Source: Blepharisma stoltei
Taxonomy: Eukaryota > Ciliophora > Heterotrichea > Heterotrichida > Blepharismidae
Length of the DNA: 64,000 nt
NCBI GenBank assembly: GCA_914767885.1
Contig: CAJZBQ010000033.1
Coordinates: 806,001 to 870,000, forward strand
Direction: 5' to 3'
Shown here: one piece after another, positions 10,063 to 20,578 of the stretch
Numbering within the stretch: the first letter of the stretch is position 1
How the letters are laid out: every line of letters starts with the position of its first letter
Made by a program: the position numbers and the translations under genes
The notes under the pieces: model-generated
The model's database searches: none
Told to the model about the DNA's origin: nothing
Seen by the model: the letters and a program-made list of their open reading frames with translations, nothing else

Positions 10063-13000
10063 TTAATGAGTTGTTGTCCTAAGCAGCTTTAGAACTCCTT
10101 CTCCTGAGCTTGCAAACAGCGCATTCTCCAAAAACTCAAGCTTTGTAATACCTCCCTTCGATTTTTTCGAAACTTCAATTGTTTCTTTTAGCGCCAAATC
10201 CCTCGAATCCCAAATTTTGACCACTCCTTCTCTTCCTCCCGTCACAAAAGTAGTCTCCGTTGGATCACTCGTAATGCTTTTAATTGAGTCATGCTTCGAC
10301 TCTATCGAATCGACCACTTTTTGCATCCTCAAATCATGGTTCCTTCACACGAGGTCTACTCCATAACGACTATTTTTTTTGGCCTATTTTTTTTAGCCTA
10401 ATTTTTTTTAGCCCATTTTTTTTTGGCCTATTTTTTTTGGCCTATTTTTTTTTGGCCTATTTTTTTTGGCCTATTTTTTTTGTTGGCCTACTATTTTTTT
10501 TCGCCTATTTCATGACGACTATTTTTTTTTTAGCCTATATTTTTTGGCCTATTTTTGGCCTATTTTTTTTTTCGCCTATCTATTTTTTTTCGCCTACCTA
10601 TTTTTTTTCGCCTACCTATTTTTTTTTGGCCTAATTTTTTTGGACTTTTTTTTGGCCATTTTTTAGCTATTTTTACTAATATTTGGGCCTAATTCCATAT
10701 TAATGATTTTAATATAATTTTTAATGTATTTTAAACGATTTTATCAACATAAAATACACCTTTAACAGATCTCTTACTCCATGAATGCTAATTCATTGCT
10801 TTTTAAATTTCGAGAATTTTAAATTTAATTAGGATTTTTTTCCACTTAATTTACTCAATATTAATCGTGTAAAGAAATGTATCCGTTACCCAATAATTAT
10901 TTAGTTCTCTCGGCAGCTTCATGAATTATCCTCGACAGAAAAAATAGGACAAAAAAATTAGGCCAAAAATAAATGGGCCAAAAAAAATAGTTAAAAAAAA
11001 ATAGGCCAAAAAAAAATAGGCCAAAAAAAAATAGGCCAAAAACAAATAGGCCAAAAACAAATAGGCCAAAAACAAATAGGCCAAAAAAATAGGCCAAAAA
11101 CAAATAGGCCAAAAACAAATAGGCCAAAAACAAATAGGCCAAAAACAAATAGGCCAAAAACAAATAGGCCAAAAACAAATAGGCCAAAAACAAATAGGCC
11201 AAAAACAAATAGGCCAAAAACAAATAGGCCAAAAACAAATAGGCCAAAAACAAATAGGCCAAAAACAAATAGGCCAAAAACAAATAGGCCAAAAACAAAT
11301 AGGCCAAAAACAAATAGGCCAAAAACAAATAGGCCAAAAACAAATAGGCCAAAAACAAATAGGCCAAAAACAAATAGGCCAAAAACAAATAGGCCAAAAA
11401 CAAATAGGCCCAAAAACAAATAGGCCAAAAACAAATAGGCCAAAAAAACAATAGGCCAAAAACAAATAGGCCAAAAACAAATAGGCCAAAAACAAATAGG
11501 CCAAAAAAAATTAGGCCAAAAAAAATAGGCCAAAAAAAATAGGCCAAAAAAAATTAGGCCAAAAAAAAATAGGCCAAAAAAAATTAGGCCAAAAAAAAAT
11601 AGGCAAAAAAAATAGTCGTTATGGAGTAGACCTCGTGTAAGACACGTCAAATCATACCTTGCCAATTTCCCTTTTTTAGTCCCAATTATCAGCTGCTGAT
11701 ATCTCGAAATATAATGAACTGTCGTCCCACCAATATTTTCTGTATGCAGACAAGACTGATTCGGAGGTAGCAAAGTATCATAAATTGATAAAAATCCTCT
11801 TGGCTTATGCCCAATAGTGGCTATTACTGATCCTAAATTTAGAAAGGAAAACGCAGAAGCCTTACTGCCAGCAGAGTTCATCATGGTTAGCTGAGGCTGA
11901 AAAGAGGTCGGCTGCAAGTCAAATTTGTATAAAAAGAAATTCCCTGAAGCGTCACAGGCACCAAGCTTGTCTCCGTAGCCGTTAAAGCTCATCCAGGTAA
12001 TTTTAGATGTCGTTGAAATTGTGGCAAAGTCCTGAAGACTATCACTTCTTGTATATTGCCAAAGAGTCATCATACCGGAGTCATTACCAGTCACATATAA
12101 AGGTAAGAGAGGGTGCCCTACAATTTGGTTGACTTTTTCTTGCCTGGTTTTATGGGACGATAAAGAAGTCAATAAATGGTTAAGGGAACTTCTGTGCCAA
12201 ACTGGAGGGGGCAGCTGCATTTCTTCAATAAATACTTTGCTGTGTGATGAATTAAGCATGCTTAAAGCTGAATTTATAGCTGGATTGTACATGTACTCTT
12301 CTGGGCCAATAAAAGCATCATACTGATGTAGACATTCTTGCCAAGTTTCAGGGTCTTCTATTTCGATTTCTAACTCAGCGTTTCGTTTTTTAAATTTCAA
12401 TGCATGGTCAAGATTTATTTCTCTGATCCTGTCTCTTTTGCTGTTCAGAATGATCGAAATGTTTTTATTGTCACATTTATTGATAGAAAATCCTAATACT
12501 GGGTCTTTACTTCTGAATAAATCAATCCCTGATTTAAATAAATTGGCGTTTTCCTTTAATGTTTCGTCATATTGGATGTTTTCACTTTCTTCAGGGTTAT
12601 TGCGCTTCCTCTATAGAATGTGGAGGGCGAGAGAAGGTCCACAGCTTCAAAGGGTCAGTGCAGCGGTCCTGGCTTCTGGAGGGCTACGGTTCGCAGATGG
12701 AAAAAAGTTTCCAGGATGGGTGCAGGCTGAGATGATGGCTTCCCCTCGACCCACAGACAAAAGACAGACGGCACAGCATCAACAGATATCAGGAGGAGCA
12801 TTCTGCTGCCTGCAAATGCCAGAAGTAGTTACAGAACGAGGCATCGGACATTACCCATACCTGATCGCTATAACGGGTAGTTCCAGAATGAGGCATAGGA
12901 CCTTTCCCCATACCTATAGCGCCTTCCTATAGATGGCGCATTGCGCGCCATCTAATAGAATTCGCTATAATCACTATAAGGGGTTAAAGAATTCTTTGCT

Positions 13001-16000
13001 GCAGATACTGGCCCAATCATATTTTGGTGAGTCTCCCGTCAGACAGGCAACGTCACCATTTTGTGATCCTGAAAGAAAAGGGCGTTAGTGGCTTTAGTGT
13101 TTAGCGCCATATTAAGCGTGAAACTAAAGTTCAGCCGGCAACGGACTAAATAATCCCATATAAACCCTATAATTAATAATTATTTCTCACTCCCCCGCCC
13201 CTTAAGTTGGAACGAAATATCGGTAAAATTTCCACTTTTTTGGTAAATTAACCACCCTTTTAATTGGAACAAAATTTAATTTTATAATAAAAAATTATAT
13301 ATAATTTTTATCTAAAAAGTTTTGATATAAGTTAAATGTTTCTTCTAAACTAAAATTAAAAATTTATTTATATCTTGCTGTTTTTAAAGAAAAAAGTATA
13401 AAGAGCATCTATTTAAATAAATTTATTATCCTTAATTGGCAAATTTTAAAAAAAAATTAATTTTTTTTTTAAAAATTTTCAAAAAAATTTTTGTTTTTTT
13501 TTGATAAAAATGATATTTTTTATTTGGATAGTTTTGATATAAATTCAATAGGAATTCTTTATAAAATTTCAAAATTTACTTATTTCTTGCTTTATTTTAA
13601 AGAATAGAGTATAAATAACATCTTATTTAAACAAAATTAGCACTTTGATCGATAAATTTTCCAAAATTTTTTTTTTTTAATTTTTTTTATCAATAAAAAT
13701 AATAATTTTTGTGTAAATAATTTTTGATACCAATTAATAGTGGCGTATTAACTAATAATGAAAATTAGTTATATCTTGCTTTGTTTTAAAGGATAAAGAG
13801 TAAATAGCGTTTTATTAAACAAATTTATTAATCTAATTCGATAAGTTTTTAATTTTTTGTTTTAATTTTTATATTTTTTATAAAAAGTTTTATATTGATA
13901 TTTTTTTTTTAAAAAAAAAATTAACCCCCCTTTAAATTGGAACAAAAATTTTAGTTCCCATTTTAAAGGGGGGGGGAGTCAGGGTTATTGTGGTTTTCAT
14001 GAACAAAAGTGCTGATACCTTGGCTTGAATGCTGTAAAAGGAGGTGGATTTGAGTTTTGCCTCCTACAAAGTCATTAAATGAAAGATAAGCAGCTGTGTC
14101 TGAAAAATGCTGGCCGAGATCAGTAGGAATATTAGACGGAGTATTCACAAGCATTTCTATCAATGTTTGTATAGATTTTAATGTTTCAGAAGAAATCAAT
14201 TTTTGGGCTCTCGACAGTAGTCTCAATTTCCAAGAGAAAATGCGTCTCACAAGTCTTGAAACTGGCATTAATGACCTCTTTTTTACTCCTCTTCCAGGGG
14301 CCATCATTTTTTCAATTAATTTCTCTGGAGTTTCTGCTTTATCAGTGTTAGAATCCAACAAATTGAACCTAAGCAAGCTTTTGTCCATCCATTCATCATA
14401 TTCTTTGCTATTAAAGCTAATAACTAAATCATGCAATTTATTTACCAATAAATACCTTATTCAGCATGATAGCAATTTATTTGAATGCTCTGCTTGCTTT
14501 TTTGGGATTACAACCTCAGATTGAGCTTCTTTATTTTGGTCATTTAAATATTCATCAAGTCCTCGAAGGATAGCTACAACGGATTCCCATTGCCCTCTTG
14601 TATATCCAATCATAAGCTGAGACAGAAATACAGAAAAGGTGATATGGGATAAACACAATAATAAAATGGCTCGGAATTAGTACTCTGGAAACTATTCAGT
14701 CCTCTGCGAAGTCGTTATTATGGGTTCGGTTTTCCAGTGGTCCTTTATCAGATATATTAGCAACACCTACTCATTGGCTGGAGTGCCTAATCCTTGGGCT
14801 TAGGAGCAATAGAGTTTATCCGCTTGTTACCCTGAGGAGCCAGAGTGTACACAAGATCATGCAAGAGTCAAGTGGAGCAAGACAATTTGTCCTGTAAAGC
14901 TTTCTGGACAGTGAAGGCAGCACTTATTTAGCATTTCTGGGCCATTTGTAATACTGTGACGTCGGATCTCCCGGACTCACATTTGGAGTTAAAAAAGTGG
15001 ACTTAGAATAATACTTTAACAATAAGCTAACTAAAACTAAAATATGGAATAAATGGGCTCTTCTATTAAGCGATAAACTGCTGAACTCAGTACTGCGGTC
15101 TCTTAATATAATTAAGCATTTAATAAGCTCATCTGCGACATCTGTAAGTGTTTCTACTTTACACAAGAAGAATGGATCTCTTGAGTATCTTGATAAAATA
15201 ATATGAACTATTGCAGCTCTATGCAGTACAGACTCAGCTGCTTTTTCTAGCATTGAAACTCCTGCTAAGAGAGAACACTGATAATGCCTCATATCTCGGT
15301 TGTAAAATAAAGTAGACACGAAATCTAATAAGCTTTTTTGTGAAAATGAAAATGTAGATGATAGGTAAGAAATTTCGCTTAAAAGGGTAGGGAACTTATC
15401 GAGCCATTCGCTTTCTGCGGTGTCGTTTATTATCATTAATAAGTATTCTTTGAGTATATCATCAAGCAAGTTTATGTCAACGTTTTCATGATCTTTAAGC
15501 ATTTTTAAGGCAAGAATAGGCAAACCAGCTCTCAAATAGGCTTTTGCACATCTGCCAGCCATTTCTTTTTCTATATTATCATATTTAGAAAGCTGTATTC
15601 CTTTAGTTTCGCAGTCTCTTTTAAGCTTGATTGTGTTTTTCAAGAGTTTGAAATAATAAGTCAAAGATGGGTGAAAACCTGACAGAGTAGGCTGAGTTTT
15701 TTCTGTCCAAAAATCAACATTGCTGGTCTGAAGTGGCTCATTTGGCATAGAACTTAAGCTTTCTAATGACTCTGCATGCATATTAAGCAATGAAAATGCA
15801 ATACTTACAAGCCAAGGGTCTTTTACTTGAAGCCCAGTTTTTAATAAATACCTGTCTACAAGTTGATTATAAATAGGCCCGTTTTCTCCTTCTTGCAATT
15901 TTGCTACAACCATAGCCATCTGAGGGTCTCCTAAATCCTGTGCAAGGACTTCTATAGCATTTAATAACTGTCCTCCTAACAAGAAAAAAGATGCGCTCAT

Positions 16001-19000
16001 CTCATACTTCCTTTGCTTTCTAAGCTCAAAAGCATTTTTCTGTGCTTTTACTTGCCAGTCTTTTTGTGTGAAATCATTGACTAAAAATGTATAAATTCTT
16101 TTATTTTCTGCATCTTGCTTATAAAGGTTCAAAAGAATGCTCTTTTTCCCTAATGCTAAGTACCACAAAGTGACAGCTTTTGGGTCTTTATTGACCCTGA
16201 ACTCATTTCTTGCAATGGTTTCTATCATAGATTTAACTCGATATAATGATTTTACCCAAATTCCCATGCCGTACATCCTCATTTGTGGCCAGTCCATTTC
16301 TCCTGTAAATAGAACTTGGAATAAGGTATCTTGTTGGTCTGAATGGAGTACCCAGGCTATATCCATTGTAGATAAACACTGAGGTTTGGATTTCATAGGC
16401 TTTTTTTGTTCGTTATAAAATTTGAAAATTCTGACGTTGAGATAGAAAACTTTGACGAAATCGTCCATTGTACGGTTTTGGGATTGGAGCAAAGAGTAAC
16501 TGTCGATAGCAGTAAAGAGCTGCATTAGGAGCAAAACGTCGCCAGAAAGCCCTGGGAGCTCTATTGTGGCTTCTTGGAGCTTTTCTTTTAGCCTTTTTGC
16601 GTCAGTTTCGGAAAACTGAGATGTAGGAGCAGCCTGAGCTGCGACAGGTGCGCTAGGCTGGGCTTCGAAAAACCAATCAAAACTGCTAGATGCAGCTGGA
16701 GCTGGGGCAGGAGCTTGGACTTTTTCTTCTTGGATTTTAAAAAAGTCGTCAAGCTTTAAATCAAGTGTGTAGCACATTTTGCCTTTTTCAATATTGGTCT
16801 CAATGGTTATGCTATGATAAGATGATAAATATTTAGAGTCCTCAATTTCCACGAGTGAGTGACCCAAGCGAATTTGGTGGACTTCTACCTCTGGTATCTC
16901 TGAGTTCAGGCCAAAACTTATGGTTTCTCGGTAGTGCATGCCCTGTTGGATCCACAGACCATTGCTGAGCATCGCCATTTCCACTTAGTACCTTCGACCC
17001 TATTACATCATCTCCTGTCTCTTACTTTTGGCTGGTTCGCTAGACTCAAGGGACCGTTTGCTGAAGGACTGCCTTGATAGTGTCTAATTTGCCTCCCTTT
17101 TTTCAGGTCATCCTGGAAAATGCTCAGCCGCTTCCACGATTTGGGGCAAACAACAATATCAGTTGAGCGGTCAATTCACCTTACTCCATTTTTGGCGCCT
17201 GCTGGCTTGGTGCTGCTGGAAAAAAGAAGTCAAAAGTAACTGCCCATTGGATTAGACAAAAAAACCTGTGAATTTGTCTTAAGTCCTTCGATGCAGGACA
17301 CCAGATACTGTTAGACCAACTCCTGGATCCAATAACCATGCCTGATGATAACCGTCGCACGAAAGGAGGGCCAGACGTCGTCGGCATTTCATGTATATAT
17401 GTCTCAATAGTTTTAAATAGCATTTCAATAATTTTGGTATGGTTTCCTCTCATTAGTTCAAACAAAGTTAAAGGGTGGTAATAAGGTTTAGGAATCTGGT
17501 ACTTAGCAAGCTCTTGCTGAATATGGTTATGAGTATAAATATTAACTACCCCTTGGTAAGCGAGCAAAACCATAAGAAACCCCCTATTTATGAGAAATTA
17601 ATCCTTTTGTTAGTGAATAAAAAATTATTTTTAAAAATAAATTGATACATAATTAATGATGATTATAATAATAATCTCTAGTCAAAAATGTTAAATTTAT
17701 ATAGCTAAATTCTAAAACGGTAATTTCAATAAATTAAATTAATCTTTAATTTTGAATATCTACAGTTTTGAATATTTTTAAAATCTGATATATATTTTTA
17801 TATAAAAAAAATATCTTACTCCCCCCTCTGTGAGTGAACAAAACCATTGGAAAAATCACTATTTTCTGCCCAAAAACCACCCTCCTTAAGTGAATAAAAA
17901 TTTTTTTGATATACAAATATTTTATGAAAAAAAATTGATATATAGTGAGAATTATTATCATGAAATCTCTAGCAATTCTATTTAATTTAAAAACACTTTC
18001 ATTTTAAAACATAAATTTTGCAAATTAAATTAATTTTCACTTCTCAATTTTTACAAATTGGAATTTTTTGTAAATTTTAAAAAAAAAAAATAACCCCCTA
18101 AAATGTTTTTGTTCGCTCACGGAGTGGGTAATTAATGAGCAAGATTTTTTTGCATATAAACCAAGTAAGAATTCGTTTTACACCTAAAAGAATGTGCTGG
18201 AACGAAGAAACTCCTAAGCACGCACTTTCACTATCCAAAGCGTTTTCTACAATATATCTCCAGGGCATTTCCTGCTCTCCTACAGTATGCAAGAATTCTT
18301 GCGCTAAAACTTGTATTAAGCTTTTAAATACAATTACAATATTTTCCGTAATAAGCCCTTTTGACAAGAAATTAGTTAAAAATTGTCCACTTTGCGGGAT
18401 TGTGAACCTACCTATTTGGTTGCCTTCAAGAGTATAGAAACTCAAACTTTGTGACTTAGGTGAGACTAGCATTATGATTTTTGACACTTTCATAGAGTAT
18501 TCGTCCATTACCAAGCTTTTTTCCCACATAGTTCTTGTTCCATTTGCTTCTATAGTACTACAGCATAGCTTGGTTTTAGTCAGACTATACATATAATGTA
18601 TATACGTTTGGTCATAGTCATCATTATAAACTTTGATCGAATTTAAATGTGTATCACAAAAATTATCTTCTTTTGCGTCTATAAGAGTCGATATAATTCC
18701 ACGGTCATATCCTATGCTCCACACTTGGCAGCCTTTATTTTTAAAAATTGCTGAAACTAAAAATCTGATGCCGCAGTCAGCGTTTTCTATACTGGAAGTA
18801 TTGATTTTGGTGCATACTCCTTCCATTCCTTGCCAAGAATGTATAACACTCCAGTGCATGCTTGGCAATTTCAGTTTATTCCCAGTGTCTGACATCCACT
18901 TATAAACGTTTAATTTCCCAGTTTTGTCTCCACAGATGAGTAGAGCATACTTTTGAATCCACTTTACAAAGGTATAGGAAGCTTGTTCTAGGACTCCCCA

Positions 19001-20482
19001 GTGTCTTAGTTGGTCAACTGCTCTTGGATCTTGTTTTACTCCCATATGAGTGCTTCATATTCTTACCATTCCAGTATTGTCAAGAGTGGAGACTAAAGGA
19101 AGAGTCCCATGAGGGACTACTTGGACAATATCACCACGATGTCCTCCATAAACTCCTGTTAACGCTGATGAGTAGCCTCCGTATTCTTGTCCACCGTAGC
19201 GTTTTCTCCACCTTACAAAGTCTCCAGCGACGTCTAGGCTTATAACTTGAATTTCTTCAAACTCTTTTATGACAAAGAAAGGCAGCTGGGACGGGATTCA
19301 TCTTGAGGCTTCTATGCTCCAGTGGTTAGAAAATTGTAAATGAGATTTTATGCTTTTTTACCTTAATTTGTTATATAAGAATTTTTAAATAAAAATTCTA
19401 GGTACTTATAGAAAGAAGCATATATTAATTGCGGTTACTGGAAATGCGCCTAGGCCTTCACACATATAATACACCACTTTTGTGCCTTCAGCGATCACAA
19501 ACCACTCAACAGGAATCCTATCCTTCATCATTGCTCCAAAAATAGGCTGTTCTGGCTCACTTTTTCTTGCTCTAAGTATACATGATCTCGCATTCATCGT
19601 AAATTGGACATCTCCTTGTCCCTGCCTTAAAAATTCTTGTTTCTGAGCCAGCTGTGAAATGTTATTTTCCATACTTTTAAAATCTCTAAGTCAAGAAGCC
19701 AACCCATTATTTGTCCTAATCTGAAAAACTATATTAAACCCAATTCCTTCAGGACTTGTATATTCACTTCATATCCTAACCCAGCCATCTGCATTTATCG
19801 TTAAAAGAGCATTTGGGTTATAATAATTCAAATACAGCTTGAAAACACTTATATCTTTCCAGTCAAACCAAGACACTCGTGTATTATTATTCAGCTTCAA
19901 AGATCTCAATGCATCTGAATTCAGCTGAGGAAATTGCGTTTCCTCATTCAAATGTCCTTCTCTATAAAAAATAAAAACTCTTGAATCTTCTCTGCATGTC
20001 GCAATCAGTCTTCCATCAGGTGAAATCGACCCATATTCAAACTGGCTTTTGATGCTCCACAAAGGTTTTTCATTAAATTGGAGCTCTCCTGTTTTTTCGA
20101 CCTCAAAATTCCAGACACATAATTTCTCACTGACACTTAACAGTGTATCTCCAAAAAAAGACCATGATAAGCTCTTTGGGACCCCTTCAGGCTTGAGATT
20201 GATTTTGCATTCCCATTGGACTGGGGAGATTGGTTGAGGAATATAGATACTGATTGAGTTCAAGCTTCCAGCTGCAAGTCTTCCTCCTGTGCGGGCCCAG
20301 CTTACAGAGGTCACATCAGAAGTGTTCTCTTGTATAATTTGTTGAACCATAAAAGTATGAGTTTGTGCAATCACAATTGAAGCGCCGCTGCCATATGCGT
20401 GAAGTAAAGTACCGTCGTAGCAGCCGAATGAGATGCAGAATTGAGAGTTGGGAGCCCCAGGGATTACTTGAGATGGCTTCAT
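10063..20482 (-). CDS. DMXL/rabconnectin-3 (Rav1-type) WD40 protein, interrupted by eight inserts
   Basis: The gene encodes about 2,040 residues after excision. It runs from ATG at 20480-20482 (MKPSQVIPGAPNSQFCISFG) to TAA at 10063. N-terminal WD40 repeats contain VTSVSWARTGGRLAAGS and PDGRLIATCREDSRVFIF. The Rav1 C-terminal domain is around AWVLHSDQQDTLFQVLFTGE and LRKQRKYEMSASFFLLGGQL. C-terminal WD40 repeats end HDSIKSITSDPTETTFVTGG. This order is that of DMXL1/2, which promote V-ATPase assembly on endomembranes. Several TGA codons must be Trp (for example GWVRIW, SCWIRYL). Inserts lie at 19329-19427, 17545-18134 (two units), about 16800-17400, about 14655-14935, 12603-13990 (retroposon plus nested MITE) and 10338-11655. 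Rejoined junctions read AINHWSIEA, KILLINIYTHNH, FKTIET(N/Y)IEKGK, NNPEESENI and ARYDLRMQKVVD. It lies 96 bp downstream of the proton pyrophosphatase. Confidence 0.88.
10338..11646. mobile_element. 1.3-kb foldback element of GGCC-containing units, 9-bp target duplication
   Basis: TCAAATCAT flanks the insert at 10329-10337 and 11647-11655. About 34 bp of perfect terminal inverted repeat (ACACGAGGTCTACTCC, then ATAACGACTATTTTTTTT) lies at 10346-10380 and, inverted, near 11605-11637. Inside, the left arm repeats GGCCTATTTTTTTT units to about 10680. After an AT-rich spacer, the right arm (about 10935-11610) repeats the complementary GGCCAAAAAAAAATA units around a 15-bp tandem array. The arms can pair over hundreds of bases. 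Removing the insert plus one TCAAATCAT restores ARYDLRMQKV in the WD40 domain. The 9-bp duplication recalls Mutator-like elements, but no transposase is present. Confidence 0.85.
11035..11505 (+). repeat. 15-bp tandem array GGCCAAAAACAAATA, about 28 units
   Basis: About 21 consecutive identical or nearly identical units run from about 11092 to 11407. A few more on each side include 13- and 16-bp variants. The unit is a multiple of three and lacks stops in all minus frames, so it creates long spurious frames (FWPIC, FGLFV, LAYLF repeats). It is part of the right arm of the foldback element. Confidence 0.95.
12603..13978. mobile_element. Retroposon-like insert with 12-bp duplication, carrying a nested MITE
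   Basis: TCAGGGTTATTG is present at 12591-12602 and 13979-13990. The GC-rich part (12603-13186) includes a short perfect-looking hairpin, AGATGGCGCATTGCGCGCCA(TCT), at about 12937-12960. Some words are shared with the insert at the window's left edge (TAGCGTGAAACT-like near 13110). A family II MITE then occupies 13190-13981, inserted in the TCA that begins the right duplication. Deleting the whole block restores HNNPEESENIQYDE in the RAVE subunit, and the duplicated target has a central TTA. Confidence 0.75.
13190..13981 (+). mobile_element. Family II MITE, full length (~792 bp), TCA target
   Basis: TCA flanks the element at 13187-13189 and 13979-13981. The left end has two spaced direct copies of the terminal motif (CCCCTTAAGTTGGAAC near 13200 and CCTTTTAATTGGAACAAAA near 13256). 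The right end has a back-to-back hairpin of the same motif (about 13925-13976). The AT-rich interior is nearly the reverse complement of 51785-52574. No coding capacity. Confidence 0.85.
14655..14935 (+). mobile_element. Retroposon-like insert in the RAVE-subunit gene
   Basis: The sequence AATAATAAAATGGCTC at the left matches the start of the insert at 24662. The two also share words such as TTCGGTTTTCCA, CCTGAGGAG and CAAGAGTCAAG. The host protein breaks after QYYKWP and resumes with SHITFSVFLSQLMIGYTRGQ. I cannot find a clear target duplication, and no TA pair gives a clean frame, so the limits are approximate. Confidence 0.6.
16805..17402 (-). mobile_element. ~590-bp retroposon-like repeat in the RAVE-subunit gene
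   Basis: This is a copy of the repeat seen at 6012-6600: ACCTCTGGTATCTCTGAGTT near 16890 and TTTTTTCAGGTCATCCTGG near 17100. The host flanks carry an imperfect duplication, ATATTGGTCTCAATGG (about 16792) and ATATATGTCTCAATAG (about 17395). Removal between TA dinucleotides inside these copies restores FKTIETYIEKGKMCYTL in frame. Confidence 0.7.
17545..18134 (+). mobile_element. Two family I MITE units in tandem, TTA target
   Basis: TTA flanks the block at 17542-17544 and 18132-18134. A degenerate unit runs from 17545 to about 17815. A second unit starts with CTCCCCCCTCTGTGAGTGAA at about 17818 and ends GTTCGCTCACGGAGTGGGTA. Removing the block joins KILLI to NIYTHNHIQQ in the RAVE-subunit gene without changing frame. 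Confidence 0.75.
19329..19427. other. Short IES, 99 bp, TA-bounded
   Basis: In the RAVE-subunit gene, the minus-strand frame runs into a TAA after INICFFL. Joining the TA at 19426-19427 to the TA at 19327-19328 gives VTAINHWSIEASRW in frame. The removed 99 bp are AT-rich and show no repeat. Confidence 0.7.
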
Positions 20483-20578
20483 ATTCAATAATTATAAATT
20501 CGTAAGATATTTAATTAGGCTTAAAAATAAGGCAATTTGTCAAAGAAATTTTAACTTAAGTCCTAACTATGGGCCTAT

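Noticed and set aside
11035..11505. CRISPR-like array
   Set aside because: The units are contiguous with no variable spacers, and the genome is eukaryotic. It is a simple tandem repeat.
10897..12400. Long minus-strand frames of repeated FWPIC, FGLFV or LAYLF
   Set aside because: They are translations of the 15-bp GGCCAAAAACAAATA array, which is open in three frames. They are repeat artefacts, and the real WD40 frame resumes on either side of the element.
12438..12932. A 164-codon plus-strand frame
   Set aside because: It spans the antisense of the WD40 gene and the retroposon, with no domain; it is a shadow frame.
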